Shown here piece by piece: positions 60,762-64,000 of a stretch of 64,000 nt of DNA. This stretch comes from Streptomyces sp. NBC_00513. GTDB lineage: Bacteria; Actinomycetota; Actinomycetes; Streptomycetales; Streptomycetaceae. The notes beneath the pieces are model-generated. The model was not told the origin of the DNA. It ran no database searches and worked only from the letters and a program-made list of their open reading frames with translations. The stretch spans positions 3,038,001-3,102,000 of the forward strand of contig NZ_CP107845.1 in the NCBI RefSeq assembly GCF_041431415.1, written 5' to 3'. Both the position numbers and the translations under genes were made by a program. Every line of letters begins with the position of its first letter. Positions within the stretch are counted from its first letter, which is position 1.

Positions 60762-61364
60762 ATGAACGATCGCATGGTGTGGATCGACTGCGAGATGACC
60801 GGGCTCTCGTTGACGGACGACGCACTTATCGAGGTGGCCGCACTGGTCACCGACTCGGAGCTCAACGTGCTCGGCGAAGGCGTGGACATCGTGATCCGCC
60901 CGCCGGACGCTTCCCTGGAGACCATGCCCGACGTGGTGCGCGAGATGCACACCTCGTCCGGCCTGCTCGACGAGCTGGCCGGCGGGACCACGCTCGCGGA
61001 CGCCGAGGCGCAGGTCCTGGCGTACGTACGGGAACACGTCAAGGAGCCCCGCAAGGCTCCGCTCTGCGGAAACTCGGTCGGCACCGACCGCGGCTTCCTG
61101 CTGCGCGACATGGCCGCGCTGGAGAGCTACATGCACTACCGGATCGTGGACGTGTCCTCGGTCAAGGAGCTGGCCCGCCGCTGGTACCCGCGGGCGTACT
61201 TCAACAGCCCGCCGAAGAACGGGAACCACCGGGCGCTCGCGGACATCAAGGAGTCCATCGCCGAGCTGCGCTACTACCGCGAGGCGGTCTTCGTGCCGCA
61301 GCCCGGACCCGACTCGGACACGGCCCGCACCATCGCCGCCAGGCACGTGGTGGGCGGCGCGTAG
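60762..61364 (+). CDS. orn: Oligoribonuclease
   Basis: 200-residue DEDDh exonuclease that degrades di- to pentanucleotides, including pGpG from c-di-GMP turnover. Catalytic acids: Asp 9 and Glu 11 in [11 protein letters not shown], Asp in [14 protein letters not shown], and His/Asp in [14 protein letters not shown]. In Streptomyces the gene (ornA) follows adpA and is needed for normal growth and development. ATG at 60762. An intervening hairpin separates it from adpA. Confidence 0.95.
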   Translation: MNDRMVWIDCEMTGLSLTDDALIEVAALVTDSELNVLGEGVDIVIRPPDASLETMPDVVREMHTSSGLLDELAGGTTLADAEAQVLAYVREHVKEPRKAPLCGNSVGTDRGFLLRDMAALESYMHYRIVDVSSVKELARRWYPRAYFNSPPKNGNHRALADIKESIAELRYYREAVFVPQPGPDSDTARTIAARHVVGGA

Positions 61365-61460
61365 CACCCTCCGGAGGCGGGCGGCGGGGAAAGGGGGGAG
61401 CGAGCACCCTCCCGGACCCTGTACGCTTTTCTTCGGCCGGTCGGTTTTCCGACCGGACAT

Positions 61461-61534
61461 GGTGGGTGTAGCTCAGTTGGTAGAGCACCTGGTTGTGGTC
61501 CAGGTGGCCGCGGGTTCAAGTCCCGTCACTCACC
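61461..61534 (+). tRNA. tRNA-His (anticodon GTG)
   Basis: Full cloverleaf: acceptor GTGGGTG with CACTCAC (one G-U), D-arm GCTCAGTTGGTAGAGC, anticodon arm CCTGG-TTGTGGT-CCAGG with anticodon GTG, and T-arm around GGGTTCAAGTCCC. An extra G at 61461 can pair with the discriminator C, the identity feature of tRNA-His. The 3' CCA is not encoded. Confidence 0.93.
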
Positions 61535-61539
61535 CTGTG

Positions 61540-61577
61540 GAAAGGCCCCGTCCCGCGCGAGCGGGCCGGGGCCTTTC
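61540..61577. terminator. Terminator after tRNA-His
   Basis: GAAAGGCCCCG pairs with CGGGGCCTTTC, and an inner CCCGC-GCGA-GCGGG stem extends it past one mismatch. It ends seven bases before the cebR stop, so it can serve both convergent transcripts. Confidence 0.85.
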
Positions 61578-61583
61578 GCGTGC

Positions 61584-62609
61584 TCAGGAGGATTCCCGAA
61601 CCACCAGCTCCGTCGGCAGGACGACCGCCGTCTCCCCCGACTCGCCGGCGATCCGCTCCAGCAGGACACGCGCCATGGTGCGGCCCATCTCCTCGATCGG
61701 CTGGCGCACGCTGGTCAGCGGCGGGTCCATGTGGCGGGCCACCACCGAGTCGTCGAAGCCGACCAGTGCCACGTCAGCGGGGATGCGGCGACCGGCGGCC
61801 CGCAGCTCGCGGCGGGCGCCCGCCGCCATGACGTCGGAGGCGGCGAAGACGGCGTCGAGGTCCGGCCGGCGGTCCAGCAGCTCGCGCACGGCCCGGGCGC
61901 CGCCCTCCTGGGTGAAGTCCCCGACCGCGATCAGTGCCTCGTCGACCGGGTGCCCGGCGGCCTGGAGGGCCTGCCGGTAGCCGTCGAGGCGGCACTGGGC
62001 GCCGTACACGTCGAGGGGTCCGGTGACGGTGGCGATCACGCGCCGGCCCCGGCCGAGGAGGTGGCGTACGGCCTCGGCGGCTCCGGCGAGGTTGTCGGAG
62101 TCCACGCTGGGGAGCGTCTCGTCGGCCGAGCGGCGTCCGCTGATCACCGCGGGGATGCCGAGTTCGGCGAGCAGCTCCGGGAGCGGGTCACCGGCGTGCA
62201 CGGAGACCAGCAGCACCCCGTCGACGCGGTGCCCGGACAGGTACTGGGCCAGTCGGCGGCGTTCCCGCTCGCTGCCGGCGAGGGTGAGCACCAGCTGCAC
62301 GTCGGTCTCGGCGAGGGTGGCGCCGACTCCGCGCACCACGTCGGAGAAGTACGGCTCGGCGAAGAAGCGGGCCTCGGGCTCGGGGATGACGAGGGCGATG
62401 GCGTCGGTGCGGTTCGCGGCGAGGGCCCGGGCGGCCCGGTTGGGGACGTAGCCGAGCTCGGCGACGGCGGCCTCGACGGCGGCCCTGGTGTGCTCGCTGA
62501 CCTTGGAGGATCCGTTGATCACCCGGGAGACCGTGCCGCGTCCGACCCCGGCCCGGACCGCGACCTCCTCCAGCGTCGGCCGTCCCCCGCTGCGCCCGTG
62601 CCCGTTCAT
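61584..62609 (-). CDS. cebR: LacI-family repressor, CebR-type
   Basis: 341 residues. N-terminal HTH TLEEVAVRAGVGRGTVSRVINGSSKVS and hinge (NRAARALAANRT), then a sugar-binding domain (VDGVLLVSVHAGDPLPELLAELGIPAVISGR, ADVALVGFDDSVVARHMDPPLTSVRQP). A perfect CebR operator lies between it and the divergent substrate-binding protein gene, so it should repress a cello-oligosaccharide ABC importer. Start ATG at 62609 behind GGGAGGAAG. Ligand inferred from the operator. Confidence 0.88.
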   Translation of the reverse strand: MNGHGRSGGRPTLEEVAVRAGVGRGTVSRVINGSSKVSEHTRAAVEAAVAELGYVPNRAARALAANRTDAIALVIPEPEARFFAEPYFSDVVRGVGATLAETDVQLVLTLAGSERERRRLAQYLSGHRVDGVLLVSVHAGDPLPELLAELGIPAVISGRRSADETLPSVDSDNLAGAAEAVRHLLGRGRRVIATVTGPLDVYGAQCRLDGYRQALQAAGHPVDEALIAVGDFTQEGGARAVRELLDRRPDLDAVFAASDVMAAGARRELRAAGRRIPADVALVGFDDSVVARHMDPPLTSVRQPIEEMGRTMARVLLERIAGESGETAVVLPTELVVRESS

Positions 62610-62659
62610 GGCTTCCTCCCGGCTGGTGAATCTACCCGTTGACTGCCTCTTGACGATGG

Positions 62660-62673
62660 TGGGAGCGCTCCCA
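62660..62673. promoter_or_regulatory. CebR operator
   Basis: TGGGAGCGCTCCCA, the exact 14-base palindrome known as the CebR box, 50 bases from each divergent start region. Confidence 0.9.
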
Positions 62674-62723
62674 CACTGTGGCACACGACACCCGGTACGT
62701 TCCATCCCCCAGGGAGGATCCTG

Positions 62724-64000
62724 ATGCGAGCCCGAAGAAGACTTGTGACCGCGGTCGGTGCGATGGGCGCGACGGCGCTGCTCCTCGCGGGGTGCTCGCA
62801 GGACCCCGGCGAGGCCCCCGCCCAGGGCGGCTCCACCGGCGGCAAGGCGAAGACCACCCTCACGGTCGGGGTCTTCGGCGCCTTCGGGCTCCAGGAGGCG
62901 GGCCTGTACGACGAGTACATGGCGCAGAACCCGGGGGTCAGGATCGAGCAGACCTCCATCGAGCGCAACGAGAACTACTACCCGCAGCTCCTGACCCACC
63001 TGGGTACCGGCAGCGGACTCGCCGACATCCAGGCCGTGGAGGTCAACAACATCGCGGAGGTCACCGCGACCCAGGCGGACAAGCTGGTCGACCTCGCGAA
63101 GGCGCCGGGCGTCGACAAGGGCGCCTACCTGCCGTGGAAGTGGGCCCAGGGCACCGCGAAGAACGGGGCCACGGTCGCCCTCGGCACTGACATAGGCCCG
63201 CAGGGCATCTGCTACCGCAAGGACCTCTTCGCGGCGGCCGGGCTGCCCACCGACCGGGCCGCGGTCGGCGCGCTGTGGGCGGGCGACTGGAACAAGTACC
63301 TGGAGACGGGCAAGGCCTACAAGGCGAAGGCCGGGGCGGGCAAGGCCTTCGTGGACTCCGCGTCGGGCGTGATGGCGGCGGTGACGGGCAGCAGCGCGGA
63401 GCGGTTCTACGACGCGCAGGGCAAGGTCGCGTACAAGACGAACCCCGCGGTGCGCGGGGCCTTCGACCTGGCGGCCTCCTTCGCCGTCGAGGGGTTGAGC
63501 GCGAAGCTCCAGCAGTTCACCCCGGCCTGGGACCAGGGCTTCTCCAACGGGAACTTCGCCACCGTGTCCTGCCCTGCCTGGATGCTCGGCTACATCCAGG
63601 ACAAGGCCGGTCCGGCGGGCAAGGACAAGTGGGACGTGGCGCAGGCCCCGAAGCCGAGCAACTGGGGCGGTTCGTTCCTGGTGGTGCCGAAGGCGGGCAA
63701 GAAGGCCGAGGAGGCGGCGAAGCTGGCGGCCTGGCTGACGGCCCCGGCGCAGCAGGCGAAGCTGTTCGAGAAGCGCGGCAGCTTCCCGAGCGCGAGCGCC
63801 GCCTACAGCCTGCCGGCGGTGTCGGGCGCGAAGCACGCGTACTTCGGCGGCGCCCCGATCGGGGAGATCTTCGCGCGGGCCGCCGAGGGGGTGCCGGTGA
63901 CGGTGATCGGCCCGAAGGACCTGGTCATCGCGCAGAACCTGGCGGACATCGGGATGCTCCAGGTCGACCAGAAGGGCCGCACCCCGCAGGAGGGCTGGGA
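62724..64000 (+). CDS. cebE: Sugar-binding ABC lipoprotein, CebE-type, partial (3' end outside window)
   Basis: At least 425 residues, nearly complete. Lipoprotein signal RLVTAVGAMGATALLLAGC (lipobox LAGC), then a family 1 solute-binding fold: TVGVFGAFGLQEAGLYDEYMAQNPGVRIEQTSIERNENYYPQLL, TDIGPQGICYRKDLFAAAGLPTD, and the late VSCPAWMLGYIQDKAG. Homologous CebE binds cellobiose and cellotriose, and in pathogens cello-oligosaccharides that trigger toxin production. AGGAGGAT precedes the ATG. Permease genes are expected beyond the right edge. Confidence 0.85.
   Translation, partial: MRARRRLVTAVGAMGATALLLAGCSQDPGEAPAQGGSTGGKAKTTLTVGVFGAFGLQEAGLYDEYMAQNPGVRIEQTSIERNENYYPQLLTHLGTGSGLADIQAVEVNNIAEVTATQADKLVDLAKAPGVDKGAYLPWKWAQGTAKNGATVALGTDIGPQGICYRKDLFAAAGLPTDRAAVGALWAGDWNKYLETGKAYKAKAGAGKAFVDSASGVMAAVTGSSAERFYDAQGKVAYKTNPAVRGAFDLAASFAVEGLSAKLQQFTPAWDQGFSNGNFATVSCPAWMLGYIQDKAGPAGKDKWDVAQAPKPSNWGGSFLVVPKAGKKAEEAAKLAAWLTAPAQQAKLFEKRGSFPSASAAYSLPAVSGAKHAYFGGAPIGEIFARAAEGVPVTVIGPKDLVIAQNLADIGMLQVDQKGRTPQEGW

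Noticed and set aside
61461..61534. tRNA-His as a phage attachment site
   Set aside because: No integrase, no repeated tRNA 3' end and no foreign-looking genes are near it.

Overview
The window is chromosomal DNA from a Streptomyces (or very close relative). It is very GC-rich, with strong G/C bias in third codon positions and many GTG starts. It carries a complete desferrioxamine locus (desEF-desABCD), an AdpA/BldH-type developmental regulator next to oligoribonuclease, a cellobiose-type CebR box, and a tryptophan-poor, Arg/Ala-rich proteome. From memory, the order liu genes - des genes - hexosaminidase - glmS - adpA - orn - cebR matches one arm of the S. coelicolor chromosome; no alignment was run. 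I see no phage, insertion sequence, integrase or CRISPR array, so this looks like core chromosome rather than an island.

Layout. 1-3.5 kb: inositol catabolism (iolB partial and iolC on minus; a TIM-barrel IolE-like enzyme and iolG on plus). 3.7-6.6 kb: a small BldC-like HTH protein and a copper efflux unit (copZ, copA) behind a CsoR-type box. 6.6-8.3 kb: citrate synthase, with a candidate small RNA converging on it. 8.5-18 kb: RecD2 helicase, a DUF937 protein, a GNAT acetyltransferase, an EamA exporter with its LysR regulator, a secreted GH3 hexosaminidase, a secreted S28 tripeptidyl aminopeptidase and a small exported protein. 18.3-27 kb: a fused asymmetric ABC exporter, a GntR regulator divergent from a small ATPase, and a three-gene set built around a large WXG-type protein. 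27-32.5 kb: a ThDP enzyme with an agmatinase-type ureohydrolase and a divergent PucR regulator, then a secreted CAP protein.

32.8-44.6 kb: acyl-CoA metabolism. This part holds an acyl-CoA dehydrogenase, a thioesterase, a MarR/SDR divergent pair, a DUF4253 protein and a phosphatase-like protein, then the TetR-controlled leucine/isovalerate operon (carboxylase beta and alpha subunits, HMG-CoA lyase, acyl-CoA dehydrogenase). 44.7-52.1 kb: the siderophore locus with two iron boxes; desE/desF handle uptake and iron release, desA-D make desferrioxamine from lysine. 52.2-57 kb: amino-sugar metabolism (GH20 hexosaminidase, glmS) with a DasR-like box upstream of glmS. 57-64 kb: acetate uptake protein, universal stress protein, a small membrane protein, adpA, orn, tRNA-His, cebR and the start of cebE.

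Most notable points: adpA has no TTA codon anywhere, although its TTA codon is the textbook link to the bldA tRNA; a DasR-type site precedes glmS; the WXG-protein/lipoprotein trio has no known function and no secretion genes beside it; twin operators sit in the GntR-ATPase and TetR-liu divergent promoters; and several stop codons lie in or beside short tandem duplications. I did not find a clearly new multi-gene system; the WXG trio is the nearest candidate.
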